From contig OW387140.1 in assembly GCA_936440205.1 (NCBI GenBank), forward strand, positions 36,267,659-36,331,658: DNA of 64,000 nt. Direction: 5' to 3'. The translations under genes were made by a program, and so were the position numbers. Source of the stretch: Lepidonotus clava (taxonomy: Eukaryota; Annelida; Polychaeta; Phyllodocida; Polynoidae). Under the pieces are notes generated by a model, which was not told where the DNA came from, searched no databases, and saw only the letters and a program-made list of their open reading frames with translations. Position 1 is the first letter of the stretch. Every line of letters starts with the position of its first letter. Positions 21,659 through 34,262 of this stretch are shown in pieces.

Positions 21659-22017
21659 TCTCTTATAGTCTCTAGTCTAGAATTTCCAATGGAAACTTAT
21701 TATCATAATTTTTAGACAACGCTGATATGAGTGCAATATTATGTGTGTTGTTATTGCAAAGAGAGGTATAGAACAATTGGGAATGTTAAAGAGATAGGCG
21801 CCGGGGTTTCAACGACAGAGAGGTATTTAGAAATATTCTTTTGTCATTAAGCCTATTCCAAAACAAGCTTGTTTCTGTTTCATTTGTACTGATAAAATGA
21901 AACGTAGACATGTGTGAGTTACATGAATACATAGATATTTAGCTATATTTATTTTCAAACTAGTGCAAATATTGTAACTCATTTCGGTGCCTTACTGTTC
22001 TACAGTACGGTTTGCAG

Positions 22018-22023
22018 AATAAA
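22018..22023 (+). terminator. poly(A) signal of the transporter gene
   Basis: AATAAA lies about 360 bases after the transporter stop codon and is the first canonical signal downstream of it. Confidence 0.5.
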
Positions 22024-25000
22024 GGTAGTTCTTTGCATCAGCCAAAGAACATGCCACTTATAATTATCGATCCAAGGGCGCATTACGTTTTCGCTATTCT
22101 GTGAAGGAGTTCTTAGCTTTACAGCCTCACTTTTATGCCCTGGTTGAATTGCTCAGAAGAATCATCCCGGGACTCTGCAATACCCTGGAGAAAATTGTAT
22201 TTGGTTCATAGAACAAACTAGAACAAAGGTACAGAAAGAACAGTTATTATACATATTTATTGATGTACATGACTGTATAGAATTTCACCACGACCTAAGT
22301 AAAAGTTACAGTTGTATTTAAACAATTAATATTGCCTGCAATGCCTGACTGTTTCCTGTGAGACTTACACATGGAATAAAAGATATTGTTGAAATAATAT
22401 TTTTTTGTTACATCTTCTTTCACTACCTGCAAAATTGTAATACAATTGACGATTATTAAATGTAGAACGTAGACATAAAAATATGCATAGAACATGAAGA
22501 GGTATTGAATATAATGAAGTAAATGCTATTAGTTGCCTTCAATTCTTCTTATTAATTTGCTGACCATGGCGAAAATGTAGTGAGTAGTACATGTAAATGT
22601 GCTTCTGGTACAGGTATTTAAGGTCTTTGCTCTTTGATATGTATTCACAGACTGATATAGTCTAATGGGTGTATAGGTAAAAATGTTAGGATAATGGACA
22701 ATGAGAGAATTGGCATTATAAAATTAGAAACGCTGTCTAATTATGAAAAGAACCCGAGAACAAGTTGCCTGATCCGGAGCTAGATATGCAGATCGACAAG
22801 TTAGACAAATAGAAATGTAGCAAAGGACGAGTGTTAAACTGCGAGAGTTCAACTTTATCTATACAGTGTGAAAAAATGTAATAATTGCATGTTAACCAAA
22901 TGAAATGCTAAATGGTAACAGGTTGCAGAAACATTATATGCAATATCAATATCAGAGATGGAAAATGGAAAAGGAAAGAATACTTGACCCAAATTAAAAG
23001 AAAAATAAAAAAATCAGGATCTGAGATAAAGTAATCCTCCAATAAGAAGCCCACGATTAGCTCCATAGGGTACCCTGCCACCAGGGGTAGCGGCGGCAGT
23101 TCATTGCCCGCCCCTCCGCTAGGGGGAGTATAGGCTGGGTGCCTTGCCGCCAGGCGGCGCCCGCCACAAAAGGGAGGAAAAGCGAGCGCTCCATCAATAT
23201 TAATGAGTCCGTCAGAGGAGCAGCTGGTCGGCCGGCCACAGCCACATAAATTGTTATAATGTGTAAGTGTTTACTTACAGATTTCCTGAACCAGGTGAAA
23301 GTTGGACAGCGCTTATTATGCCGAAATTTCCTGTGACCTTTTCGGGATTTACCCTCGAATTCCTTGCCAGAGGGGAGTATATTTTAGGGCTAGAAAATTT
23401 CACGGCTGGATCAAACGCGGTCAGGATTTTTGGAGATTTTCTCTTTTTTTTCTTTAATGAAGTAAGGTGTGTCGGTGGGTGGTGGTACGTGGGATCGGAT
23501 CCGATGCTTCCAGCCCAGACTTGTAATAAATAATCATTTACGGACGCAGTTAGCGACGCCCAAATGATGTCAAATTAAGAGAGGGGGCATGGATGAAGGG
23601 GTGAATGGGGGGACTCTGGGTGAAGGAGTGACGAGGGGGATTGGGGGCTGGATACAGGCGCCGGCGCCATCACACAAACACACACACGTCAACCGGCGCT
23701 TCAGACAGATAAATATTTGAAAGGGTTAGGCCCAGAGAGAAACAAGCTGCCCCAAGTTTGTCAATCAGTGGCGACTTTTGCAGCGGGCCGAGGGGAGGGC
23801 TGTTTTTACCGCGCCGACCCCCTTTAATTTACGATCCATAATTAATGAGAGCTCCCAGGCCGCTCTAACAAGTGCGCCGTAATTGGCCATGCTTGCCTGT
23901 TCGTCGTCGGTTTGGCTGTGTTCACAGATGTCGCAGCGTGTGGCCAGTATGATCACCAGACTCTCGATTTAAGAAATCGGCAGTTGGTAAATCGTAGACA
24001 TGTTATAATTGGAATTGGATTGTGTATGCATATGATATTTACAAACTAAATCACCTAATAGAATACAGATTTCATGCATTTTGTAATAGAGCAATTCTGT
24101 GATCATACTGTATATAAAAGTTATGTTATTGATGATCGTCACCTGATCAAAACAGAGTGTCATTATGAAGTTCTAATTAGGTAATTTCACAAACCTACCC
24201 TAACAGAATTGTATCAATGAACATTCTGCTTACACTAACATAAACAGAACGTTCTGACCTCTCTCCCAGTCAACACAACGTAATGCATGCACCATCAGAA
24301 TGTAATGGTAGGTTGCAGCAAATTTATTAGAAGCGTCAAAATTATGTTGCTGCAACATCACAAAGAAACATAAGAAGAAATCAAAGAGAATGCCATCAAT
24401 AGGAAAAGCTGCTTTGCAACCATACACAACGTCCATTTTCTTCAGACATAATTTATATAACACAACTTCACAATTATTGAGTATTGGTCATGGGTTTGCC
24501 ATATCTGGTCAACACAACTTCATAAAATGTTCCAGCCATATCCATGAGTCGTGGCCTTGTCATATATGGCCAGTATGACTTGACAAATGTTCTTATCATG
24601 GTAAGTTCTCATGGGGTCATCACATGAAAGCAACATGACTTCTCAAACACAGTTTCGGAGATATTCTTATCCATTTCCCATTGCCATTGCGTAGTCTATG
24701 ATATAGGGAAACATGTTTTCACAACACATCATTTTTTTGATATTTGTCAGAAATTCTGTGTATCATGAATAAATTTTACAACTAATAATTCCTCTTTTAC
24801 ACTATTTTGCAATAACATAGTAAATTTTGGTAAAAGGCAAAATCACTGATCATGGGACCCTGATCAAATTTTCCTTATCAGCCAAATTGGTTACGAAGGT
24901 ATGGGCCCTAATAGCTTCAATAATTGTAGTATAACAAGATACGAGTAACAAAGGTGAACATAATACCACATCTATGGTCACAGTATGAAATAATAACTTC

Positions 25001-26640
25001 AACCACCCAAAAAAGATTTTCTTTTCAAAATATATGGCATCTGTCTTCAAACAGTTTAACAATACCCCATTAAATATAATAAGGACAACTGCAAAAAAGA
25101 TTAAGCAAATTATTGCTTCTTTAGTCTATCATTATGAAGTTCCTGTCGGTGTGATAACTTCTTATTTTCAATATACATTTAGGCTCATGACCCAAAAAGT
25201 TGACTCAATAATTTTGAAAAAATGTTTTCTTGCAAGCAAGCTTTGATATATATGGGAATCAGCAGAGTATAGTATTTTTTCAATAATAGAAGCAGCTCCT
25301 AAAAAGAGGAATAAAGAGAACCTTCTTACCAGAGGATAATTTCGGATTGAAATTTATGCTTGACTTTTCAAATTGTGCCCAACCATAGACCTTTTTAGAG
25401 AATACAAAGCCGCCATAGTACCCTCTATGCACGTGCATGGGGATAACTCTCCCTCTATTTGCTTTGAATTTTATAGCTCTAAAAAGTAGAAACCATATCT
25501 TTATATTATCATTGCTTTCAATTGTTTACATCATGCAAACACCAATATTTACTTACAGATATATTCCTGGTTATAATTAAAGATATTAGGTAACAAATAA
25601 TATCATGTCAAAAGCTTTACCGACATCCACAGACCCAATTAGTAGATACTAAGTTGAATATACAGTAATGTTCCTGTATTGGCCACAGAAAACCGTCAAA
25701 CGCTTGTCAACAACACTTACTAACTCACAGTTGTACTTTTACCGTTGACCTCAATTATGTTAGGAATATCCGTTTTGTTCATATTACCAATACAGGACAC
25801 GCTATGTACTAGAACCGTGTCCGGTTGAGGTACTCTTTGTCTAATTCAGGGGACCATTTGGCTAACAATTATTACTTATGAAATATGTACATAATTTATG
25901 TTGGACACAAGATTCCGAATTTTCGTATGCAAATATGTGTTAGAACATTATGATTAACAATGGTTACAGTTTACATGTTTACTATACACCATTACGTGTT
26001 TCCAAAACACCAAGCCAAAACAGCACTTTGCAGTCACAATGCTTATCAATAATTTCAAGCCATTTCTGAATTTAGAATTCGGACATGATCAAAGATACAT
26101 CAGATTCAAATGCAATAGGGCATATTAAGCTTAAGTACATCCCTTTGAAATAATCATTTTCTAACTATATCCTACATAGTATAATTATAGAAAGTTCTAT
26201 CTGCACGTATTTGGTTAATGTGAGTGTCAACATACAATAACACACTCACACTCTGGACAGTTTTCAAAACATTCTAGATTATTTTCTATTTAGATGACGA
26301 GATAATAACTTTTCACAGAGAAAAATAGTATAAAAAAATATACACAGCACGTCTAAAACGTCCAAATTATACCATTGTTTTGAATGTGCAATCTTGAACG
26401 ATAATTATAGGGAAGAGAAGTGAGTGTACTTTAACCTGTGGTTGATCATCCCTGTTCAGAGAATCCTGTCAGTGAAATAAGTTGACTTTCCTTTGTCTGG
26501 TGTAAATATGTGGGACATCCGAAGATCCAGCAACAGTCCTAATACAGTCCATACACTAGAGCTTAGGAATTGGTCTTGTGCTACATCGCGTACCAACATC
26601 ATCGTGGAATTCAGTCTCTAATATAGAGGTAAATTGTCAG
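22024..26640. other. intergenic region between the transporter and ERG
   Basis: Mostly AT-rich. It holds the CTCF-like cluster at 23078-23160, a GC-richer block to about 23.9 kb, and a degenerate repeat around 24840-24910. That repeat resembles 16880-16940 (both contain a CTGATCA ... ATCAGCCAAATT pattern). No supportable gene. Confidence 0.5.
23078..23160 (+). promoter_or_regulatory. cluster of three CTCF-like motifs between two genes
   Basis: Compared with the CTCF core CCASYAGRKGGCRS, 23078-23091 (CCACCAGGGGTAGC) matches 12 of 14, 23116-23129 (CCGCTAGGGGGAGT) 11 of 14, and 23147-23160 (CCGCCAGGCGGCGC) 12 of 14. All are in the same orientation within 83 bases, between the transporter and ERG. 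An insulator or domain boundary is plausible but unproven. Confidence 0.4.
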
Positions 26641-26799
26641 TGTGGAAGGTTGAAGCTGTACGTTGACGTTGCCTGTAGTATTACAGTTTGAGTTTTGAAG
26701 CAGTACCATTCTCTATATCATGCATAACCTGGGGCCGGCCTATGCTATAGCACTGTCAGTTATGTGATGCCTGGTGGTTGTATAGGGCCTATAACTGTA

Positions 26800-27527
26800 C
26801 ATGGATATATGCACTAAAGGGCTCCCGCCCTACTCCATGAGCAGATTATCCCTGAGCAGCTCACTGAGCAACTCACAGGTCCGTCGCAGCGGGGCGGCAC
26901 GAGTCGCTCGGTCGGCACCGCCCCCTGAGTCCTCCCCCCGCCCCACCCCACCCCAGCCCCCCAGCCCCCCACTTCCCACCCCTCCAGTAGGTGCCACCCC
27001 CTCTCTCCTCCCCTCTCCTGGGTCCCTCCGTCACCGTCGTCGCGGCCGGCAGCAGGCCCTGAGCAGCTCTCTCACCGCCCCAGCCGTGGAGGAGTCCCTT
27101 CCTCGATAAGCCTCAACATTTCCTGGTCGGGGGCCGTCGCCATTTCCCCCTGGAGGCACACCCCGGAGATGTCAGTCCCCGCCGCCACCTCCTCCTGTAA
27201 CACCACCTCCGCTGCACCACCACCGCCACCACCACCACCCTGCTGCTCCTCCAGTGCCTAGAGCCTACTACTACCGACTCCAGTAATTATCGATAACAAT
27301 ATCAAAGCACAAAAAGCGCGCCCGTCTCCTCCCTGCAGGCAGCGCCGGCTCGGGCCGGACATCCTCCAGGGTTAAGCGGCTGATCCATCGCGGGGGGTCC
27401 CTCCTCCCGGTGGGGGAAGGGCAGGACAGCTTGGTTTATCGGTATAGGGCAACTAACGAGTTGCCCCTGTGACAACAACAAACAGCAACAATTACAACAA
27501 TATCAACAGGAGCAGCTCAAACGGCGG
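26800..27527 (+). other. ERG: ERG 5' untranslated exon (5' edge unknown)
   Basis: A GC-rich, Pro-codon-rich segment ends at a strong donor, GCGG|GTAAGTAC, at 27527/27528. The next good acceptor in the ERG direction is TTTTATTTCAG at 29887, just before the ERG start codon. The exon contains an upstream ORF of 102 codons (26801-27109) that stops well before the donor and so cannot be joined to ERG in frame. A second C/G-rich stretch around 27120-27290 looks untranslated. The start site could not be fixed. That this exon belongs to ERG is inferred from strand, spacing and the matching splice sites. Confidence 0.5.
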
Positions 27528-29887
27528 GTAAGTACATGTAAATAGAATGAGCTCATTTCACTTCCTTTTCTTGTTATTTGATCCCCGAGCCTTGAAATAA
27601 GATGGAAATAGGCTACTTGTTTTGTCTTTATTTTACAATTCTACCAGATACCCTCAGTATCAGGAACCTATAGCTTACTTGTATATGGAAAATACAAACA
27701 CAAACAAAGAATCTATACCCATTCCTTTACCATAGCTGGTTTAACATACATATGAAGTTGAAAAGACATGAGCATATTCGTGATTATATCCATTTACAAT
27801 GACAACAACTAGTCCCGAAATACTCCCAAGAAGCAAGAGCATACATAGATATGTATAGACACTGTATACATCAAATGCAAAGTATAGAAGATCTCAGTTA
27901 TGCCTAGAATAAGGAGAGGATACAAATAAGAAACGGTCTTTTTTGAGGGTTGTTTTTACTTTCATATGAAAGCCAGTATACCATATAGCATCATATCTTC
28001 ATGTATGTATCAATGAGATATGACGTGAACACACATCATGAAAGATTATGTTTGGATCTGTGTTATATTTGATATCCATTTCCCTATCTAACCTATATAT
28101 TTCCGTATATATATGTGACCTTATTGACGAGTACAATTAACTCGCATACGGCAGGATGTGAAGTGTACATACATGAGTCAATACGTGACTTACTGTTTAG
28201 TGCTCCCTTAAAAGTTGGGTCGTGATTTCAGCCACATTTTTGCTGGCCTACTCAGACCTTTTGACCGCATTTCCGTTCGACTGTCTGCCCATCTTCTCCA
28301 TAACCAAGGAAGTCCCAAATCCTAATCTCCCCACTTGTGGCCTTATTCATATTGGAATGAAATAACTACACTCGCGAGACGTGTAACGATATAAAAGTTA
28401 CTCATTCGAACCGATAACGGATAAAGTCAATACAAAATTAAATCGTTTTGGGTTATTGTGATAGCTTTTCACTAATACATAGAGATGTTTTGGAACTGGT
28501 TCTATAGAGTTAGCATTAAAAATGTTGATGTTCCCTTTGATTGAATTGTGGATTTAATGTTAAAATTGTCTACACATTGCTCAGTCATTTTTTAAGTCTT
28601 TACTTTATCTAAAACCGATGATTATGTTATAAATGCAATCATTGTATTAAGTATGGGCTTAGGAGTCACTGCCTACTCCGTTCAGGTTAGAACAAATTGA
28701 AAATTATAGGCCGCAAAGCAGTTTCATTGTAAGTTATTTATTTTCGCTTATTTTCACTCATAATCATCATTCTTAATATTCAAATGTGACTTCTTTTATT
28801 ACTTTTGATATGGTTGCAAGCGTTTGAAAAGGTTTTGAAATGAAAATAGAAAAACAAGAACTCAATTGTGTATGTATTTTTATATGCAAAATGGGTTTTG
28901 CAATTGTTGCCTGCTCGGTCCGACAGACCGGCCGGCAAGCAGACCGTCACCGGGCTCCCCTCCCCTGTCTCCCGGCCGAGCTGCTCGCTTCGAGGTGGTC
29001 TCCCGGTCCCCGTTTCCCGGCCGAGCAGCTCGTCGCCGGGCTCCCCTCCACTATCTCCCGGCGAGCAGCTCGCCTGGAGGCGGTCTCCCGGTCCCTGCTG
29101 AATCCCCTCCCGTCGTATAATTTCAGGATGTCGGAGGGAGTGCCAGGGGGAAGGTCGGCCCGTGCTCTGTATATATGAATAACGAAAACAAACATAGAAC
29201 AATACTAGGTATAAATGAGGTCAGAATAGTGGTGGTTGAGCTTTGACGCCAATTTTATGAAAGTCGATCTAAAAGGCTGGCTGTTGTTATTTTGGTTTAT
29301 ATTTTTGGAACTAGGTGAGCAGTGCACTACTCAACTACCTTCATATTGCAGTTTAAGCAGCAGAAAATACGCAATAGTTTTGACATTCTTTTCTAGTGTA
29401 GCTACATTTATTTGAATAGGTTCATAATCCATGTTCCCGTACATATTTTCTTCATAGGGCGAATATAAAGAAAAGGAAAAATAACTATAGAGGATTAAAT
29501 ACTTTTGTACACTTATTGTCTATCAGAAATTGATTCCTTGTCCCACAATTGAGACACTGTGCAAATAATTCAAGTTCTAAATGCAATAGAATACATTCTC
29601 AGACATGCCACGTCGACAGGCCTGTTGCGTTTCTGTGTTTAGCACTTATTCAGGGCAACTACATCAGCAAGCATCCTCAATGAAAAAGCTTCCTCTTCCT
29701 CATTGTATTGTTTATGTCATGTATACATATATGAAGATTTTTATGACGCTAAAATAACCTATATTGGGCATGATCTGAACAGGGGCACTCGTTTATGCTT
29801 CTATCATTATCCATGTGGGTTTAATATGAAGCGTTAAAGCTCATGATTGAATATTTCTCGTGTAAAATTCGGACTGTTTTATTTCAG
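27528..29887 (+). other. ERG intron between the 5' exon and the first coding exon
   Basis: AT-rich intron sequence with one GC-rich insert (28920-29130) carrying an imperfect direct repeat. Nothing else is recognisable. Confidence 0.5.
28950..29095. repeat. GC-rich 61-bp direct repeat with CGAGC/GCTCG dyads
   Basis: Units 28950-29010 and 29036-29095 both begin CCGGGCTCCCCTCC and end GGTCTCCCGGTCCC. A 25-base spacer separates them. Three inverted CGAGC(A/T)GCTCG motifs lie at 28977, 29022 and 29062, at 45- and 40-base spacing. The block stands out sharply from its AT-rich surroundings. Confidence 0.7.
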
Positions 29888-29895
29888 AATAGTCC

Positions 29896-30868
29896 ATGAA
29901 GTGCGCCAAGACGGACTACGTGCGTCCGTCGGCGGGCTGGGGGTCGGCCCCCGTCCCTCCCCATCAACCCCCCTCCCCTTCCTCCTCGGCCACCGCCGCC
30001 GCCATCATGGCCGCCTCCTCCATGGTGTCCACGTCCGGTTCCGGCGTCAAGTCGGAGCCGCCGCCGCCGCCCTTAGGCGTCGCCACCACCCCGCGCCACT
30101 TCTGGACCGACTGTGCCGGCGGCGGCGGGAGCGGCGGCGGCGGTGGGCACTCCGACCCTGGAGGAGGTCCTCCCGGCGGCGGCTCCTCCACGGCGCCCCC
30201 TCCTCCAGGGGCGGCCTCCCGGCAGGCGGCGCAGAGCCCCAAGCCGCTCCCCGGGAGTTCTCCAGGCGGTGGGGGTCATGGTACAAGCGGCGGCGGAAGC
30301 GGGATGACCCTACCCACCTCCAGCTACCCAAACCCTGGAGGAGACAACACAAACGCCTCCCCATCCTCCTCTGACCACCACAGCCACCACCCACACTCCC
30401 ACACCCACCCCCACCACAATAACCCTCACCCTACCAATCCGCACGTACATTCCCACAACCACCACCACCCCCACCCCCACCACTCCACTCACCCCCAACA
30501 GGCCAAATCGGCGTTCGCCGCTCCCCTGCCTCCTCCACCCCTCAACTCCTGCTCGGCGCTCTCCCAGATCTCCCACAGTTCCTCCAGTACGTCGCGCCCG
30601 CCCGCCGACCCGCTGGCCGCCCCCAAGCCGCACCTGTCCCCGCCGGGGTCGTCGCGAGCTGCTCCCGTTCCTCCACGGTCGGCGCCTTCGGGCGCGCGCT
30701 TCCCCTTCGGCCCCGCGCCCAGCTCCTCCTGTATTTCCGGAGGCGCGGGGTTCGGGGAGGCGCCGGGCCCTGGAGGAGCCCTCCGCCCCCACCACAAGGG
30801 GCCCCCCGCCAGCACCACCCTGGAGGACAGCAAGTCGGACGGCCAGCACAAGGTGCTCGTCCCCGCAG
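29896..30868 (+). CDS. ERG: ERG/FLI1 ortholog: first coding exon, long N-terminus
   Basis: The exon starts at 29888 after TTTTATTTCAG. The ATG at 29896 (MKCAKTDYVRPS) opens 324 codons plus one base, ending at donor GCAG|GTGAGT. The end KVLVPA matches RVIVPA of vertebrate ERG/FLI1, where the exon also breaks just before the Asp of DPTLW. The protein is low in complexity: Pro/Ser/Ala/Gly-rich, with a Gly-rich stretch (about residues 75-145) and a His-rich tract near residues 155-200 holding about 20 His (for example NHHHPHPHHSTHP). V51-K52-S53-E54 fits a SUMO acceptor site. Vertebrate ERG has roughly 115 residues before the pointed domain, so this N-terminus is nearly three times longer. ERG is a nuclear transcription factor. 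The coding assignment is secure because the phase joins exactly to 62164. Confidence 0.85.
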
Positions 30869-31778
30869 GTGAGTGGCTCAAACTATTGCTCACTTGAGCT
30901 AAAAATGAACTGATGTAGCTATCACGACGATAACTATTATCGCAACGCTGTAGCGCTATATTTCAATACTTTCATGACAGTTTCCCGTTATTTCCTTATG
31001 ATTTTGCGCGCTGCCGACGTATATATTATTGACGTTGCCTGCTCTTCGATAACACAAGGATCTGTTTCAACATGTTGATAAACTATATAATGATAGGCGA
31101 TACCTATATCAGCTCATCGCAAATTGTGAGTGTATATCGGCAACAAATCGCAAGAAAAGCATAGTGGAATAACCCCTATACCACATACCGATTATCATTT
31201 TGCAACAGTTATATACTTTTATTCATGTGCCGATTTTGTTTCTCATACAATTTTGCAGGTTGAAATTTCGCCAATGAAGTTTTCCGACATGTTAGTACAA
31301 TGTAAATGTTAGCGGTGATGCCCAATTTTATATTGCACGTTATGATAGCAGTTGTCTGCAGTATGTTCGTTTAGTGATGGCTTTGTAACTTAGATATGAT
31401 GAGTAAATCCTCAAATTGCAGGACCAGGTCGCAGATACTTTCGTTGGAATGATCAAACATGTTTGATCTCAATTAAATCCCAAGTTAATTATCGCAGACC
31501 ATGTCCATCATATTGCAATGTTTTGCACACTGTGTTATTCTTTTGCAATTTCATTTCTCTGTGGTCATATCTGTGATTGATATACCTTTAATAACTTAGA
31601 TCGCAACGAGATCGAAGTAAAAAGAATCACATAATGTGCGATGGGCTTAACTCTATTCCACAAACTGAGATTCCCTCCAGGGCATCGCTATCATATTACT
31701 ATATCGCAACGTTGCAGCTTGCATTCCATCTAGCTGCTGGTTTTAGCGATGTGCTGCTGTCGGTATAGTGATGCATTT
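30869..31778 (+). other. start of the 31.3-kb ERG intron
   Basis: AT-rich intron sequence up to the solo LTR; nothing recognisable. Confidence 0.5.
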
Positions 31779-32566
31779 TGTAAACAATATCACCGAAAAA
31801 TATCAGGGACGTTGGGGTTGTTTTGGTCTCGAACCAAACGAAAAGTTCTAGCAGGAAACTGAGGTGTAAGATTAAGAGTTGTGCCTTGCGCATGAGGGGG
31901 AACGAGTGGGACAGTCGGGGAATCGGTATTCTCGGATGGAGGGGGAGTGTGTCGGGTTGTCGGGTCTGAAGTGTTCCGGACATTAGGCGGTTGTGGAGAA
32001 GTAGTGAAGTGGATGGGGTATTGCCCTATCCTGTCTTCCATGGGGGTCAGGTCGTTGCTTGCCTAGTGGTTTGTAGCGTGGGACCAACCCGGTCGCACCT
32101 TCGTCCCAGCGGTCATGGGCTGGCCACTCACTATTTAGGGCTTTCGTACCTGCCTGTCTTTCAGTGGCGGGTCAGTCCTCGGGCTGATTCGAGCTTCCAT
32201 GCCATCTTCGGTCTTCCGGACCACTACCCAACTTCTAGTTGATAACTTGCTAACTTAGGTCATCTACTTGAGTTCTACTGGCTAATTGACTTTTACTTAA
32301 TCATATCTTCGACTTAGGCCCATTTGAGGGCTAGGTTACTTAAAGAAGACATGTGTGAACACAAGAAGTACCAAGAAGCGACTGTTTCTGCCTCCTTTTA
32401 TACTTTGTTAATCAATTCTGATTGGTCACTTGGATCACGTGACTATTTTGACGTCATATCCGGTTACAATACATTTTCGTGCTTTTGTGCTTTCGGGCAC
32501 GACCCGATATACTTTCATAACTGATTCGTGCTTTACATCTTTACTATTATTTTGACATTGATTACA
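31779..32566 (-). mobile_element. solo LTR related to the gypsy-type LTR, diverged
   Basis: The ends TGTAAAC and GATTACA are inverted copies of TGTAA. Inside, in the same order as in the LTR at 5600-6504, are: GGGGTTGTT plus GGTCTCG; GTGCCTTGCGCATGAGGGGG (other LTR: GTGCCTCGCGCACGAGGGGG); GTAGCGTGGGACC; a minus-strand TATAAAA (32402-32396); TGATTGG, CACGTGAC and GACGTCA; and a final CTTTACATCT. No coding region follows on either side, so it is a solo LTR of a related family in the ERG intron. Divergence from the other LTR is large, so it is probably the older insertion or a different subfamily. Confidence 0.7.
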
Positions 32567-32929
32567 CTTCTAGTTTGTACCTCAAAGACAGATGAATGGA
32601 CAATTCATCACACCTTCATTAGTTACACTTCAAGACCCAGAATGTAGTGGACATTTGAAGTATATAATACTTTTCATGATTTTAAGAAAAATGCATGGAA
32701 ACATTTTGAAAACTGATGTAATACATGTAACATCCAACGTTGCTTGTTTCTTGCTTATTGGTTTCTTTACGTCCTGTTTCACTGCAGTGATGATCATCAA
32801 ATCTGTGAGATGTGGTGCATGCCTATTCATAGCAGCGGGACTCAGTGCCCTCTTAATAGTGCTGCCTCCCTAAGATACCATGTCATAGGCCCACATGATA
32901 TCCCTCTCAATCAAATTATATGACACTGG

Positions 32930-33090
32930 GCCAACCAGTCATGTTTCATGGTTCTAACTTCATACTGAGTGCCAGGCAAGCAGCAACCAATACCATTTTT
33001 AGAGTCTTTGGTATGGCTAGGCCTGGGTTTGAACTCACAACATCCCACATTAAAGCGGACACACTACCAACTGATCTACTGAGTCTAGTT
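32930..33090 (-). repeat. tRNA-derived SINE remnant
   Basis: On the minus strand GTTCAAACC (RC of 33026-33034) matches the polymerase III B box. About 35 bases upstream lies an A-box-like TAGATCAGTTGGTAG. The 3' body is non-tRNA sequence. This is the layout of a tRNA-derived SINE. The boundaries are approximate. Confidence 0.5.
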
Positions 33091-34262
33091 CATCCAACTT
33101 TGAGTCCAAGGGGTTAATACGATCAATAAACGTCCGTACTATGACGTACCTATATGCGTGGAAATTCCCTACGGTATAAGTACGTCATTGATACTGTCAC
33201 ACTGATGCAATGACAACAATTTTCTATAATATTATCTTGTAGACTTGGGGAATCATAATCATGAGTGTACTCAATGTGATTACTATAAGAAAATCAAATT
33301 CAGTTTGCATTCCAAGAGCAGGATGCATAATGTATTTCAGCCATCTTGAACAGATATCTCAACATTGAAACCCCGGACCCGGATTTAGGTTAATTGGTAT
33401 CGTCTATAGCACCGGTAGGGCAGAGGCCTTGAGGCCGGGTCTTGAGGTTTCCAACGTATGTCTACAATGCCACTGGGATATTATACTCATAAAGATGGAA
33501 ATATTTGAAGAAAATTAGTTTTAATGTAATCTTCCCACCTACATAGCATATGTCAAAGAGTAATCCGACAAATCTAACGTAGGCGTGTTGGAAATTGAAA
33601 ACAGTTTTACAGTTTGCACAGTAACGTATGTCTCAGCGTATTTGTACAAACATCTGCCAAGCCATGGCATATTGTCGGTTCTCTCTCTCTCCTCCTGCTC
33701 CCCTCCCACCTTTCCATCACGGAAGGAAGCTATCAAAACAGGAAAGACCGGAAATGAGAGACGGAACAGTAAAAAGTGCGCATGCGCAGCTACAAGAGGC
33801 TGTGGCAAGCAAGCGGGGCACAGCCGACTAAATGAGGGCCAACTCCAAAATTGGCGCTTCCCATTTTGTGAATGCAATATGGACCAGTACAAAAGTGAAA
33901 TATTAATTGGATCCTTGAAATATTGGTTATTATTAGAAAATATTAACCGGGCATACATCATAAGAAAAATGTTCAAAATATTAATTTTTGATATGTATGT
34001 GCATAAAGTAAGAGTAATTAGAAATAACGATGAAGAAATGGCAACTATTAGTAAAATGATACTATTGTTTTGCTTACTATACACTGCTCATCGCACCAGA
34101 ACATAGAAAATAAAAGAAAGACAGTCAGAAAATGGATAGTAACAATCAAAATTAGGCCAACAGTAGTATAGAATGAAGTAAACTCTTCACGTCAGGCTCA
34201 GAAACGTACCGATTCCACAGAAACCAGGGGATGAATTTATCAAATCCAACATATCGAGCAAC
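33091..34262. other. ERG intron, nothing assigned
   Basis: Unremarkable intron sequence with short overlapping frames on both strands that show no domain or splice support. Confidence 0.4.

Noticed and set aside
28780-29202. Frames of 77-140 codons on both strands
   Set aside because: They come from the GC-rich repeat; no splice support, no domain, and all frames are equally open.
29847-30893. Overlapping long frames on both strands in the ERG N-terminal exon
   Set aside because: GC-rich low-complexity DNA leaves all frames open; only the frame joining in phase to the pointed exon is supported.
32592-32873. 93-codon frame with a hydrophobic stretch next to the solo LTR
   Set aside because: No splice sites, no family match and ordinary intron composition.
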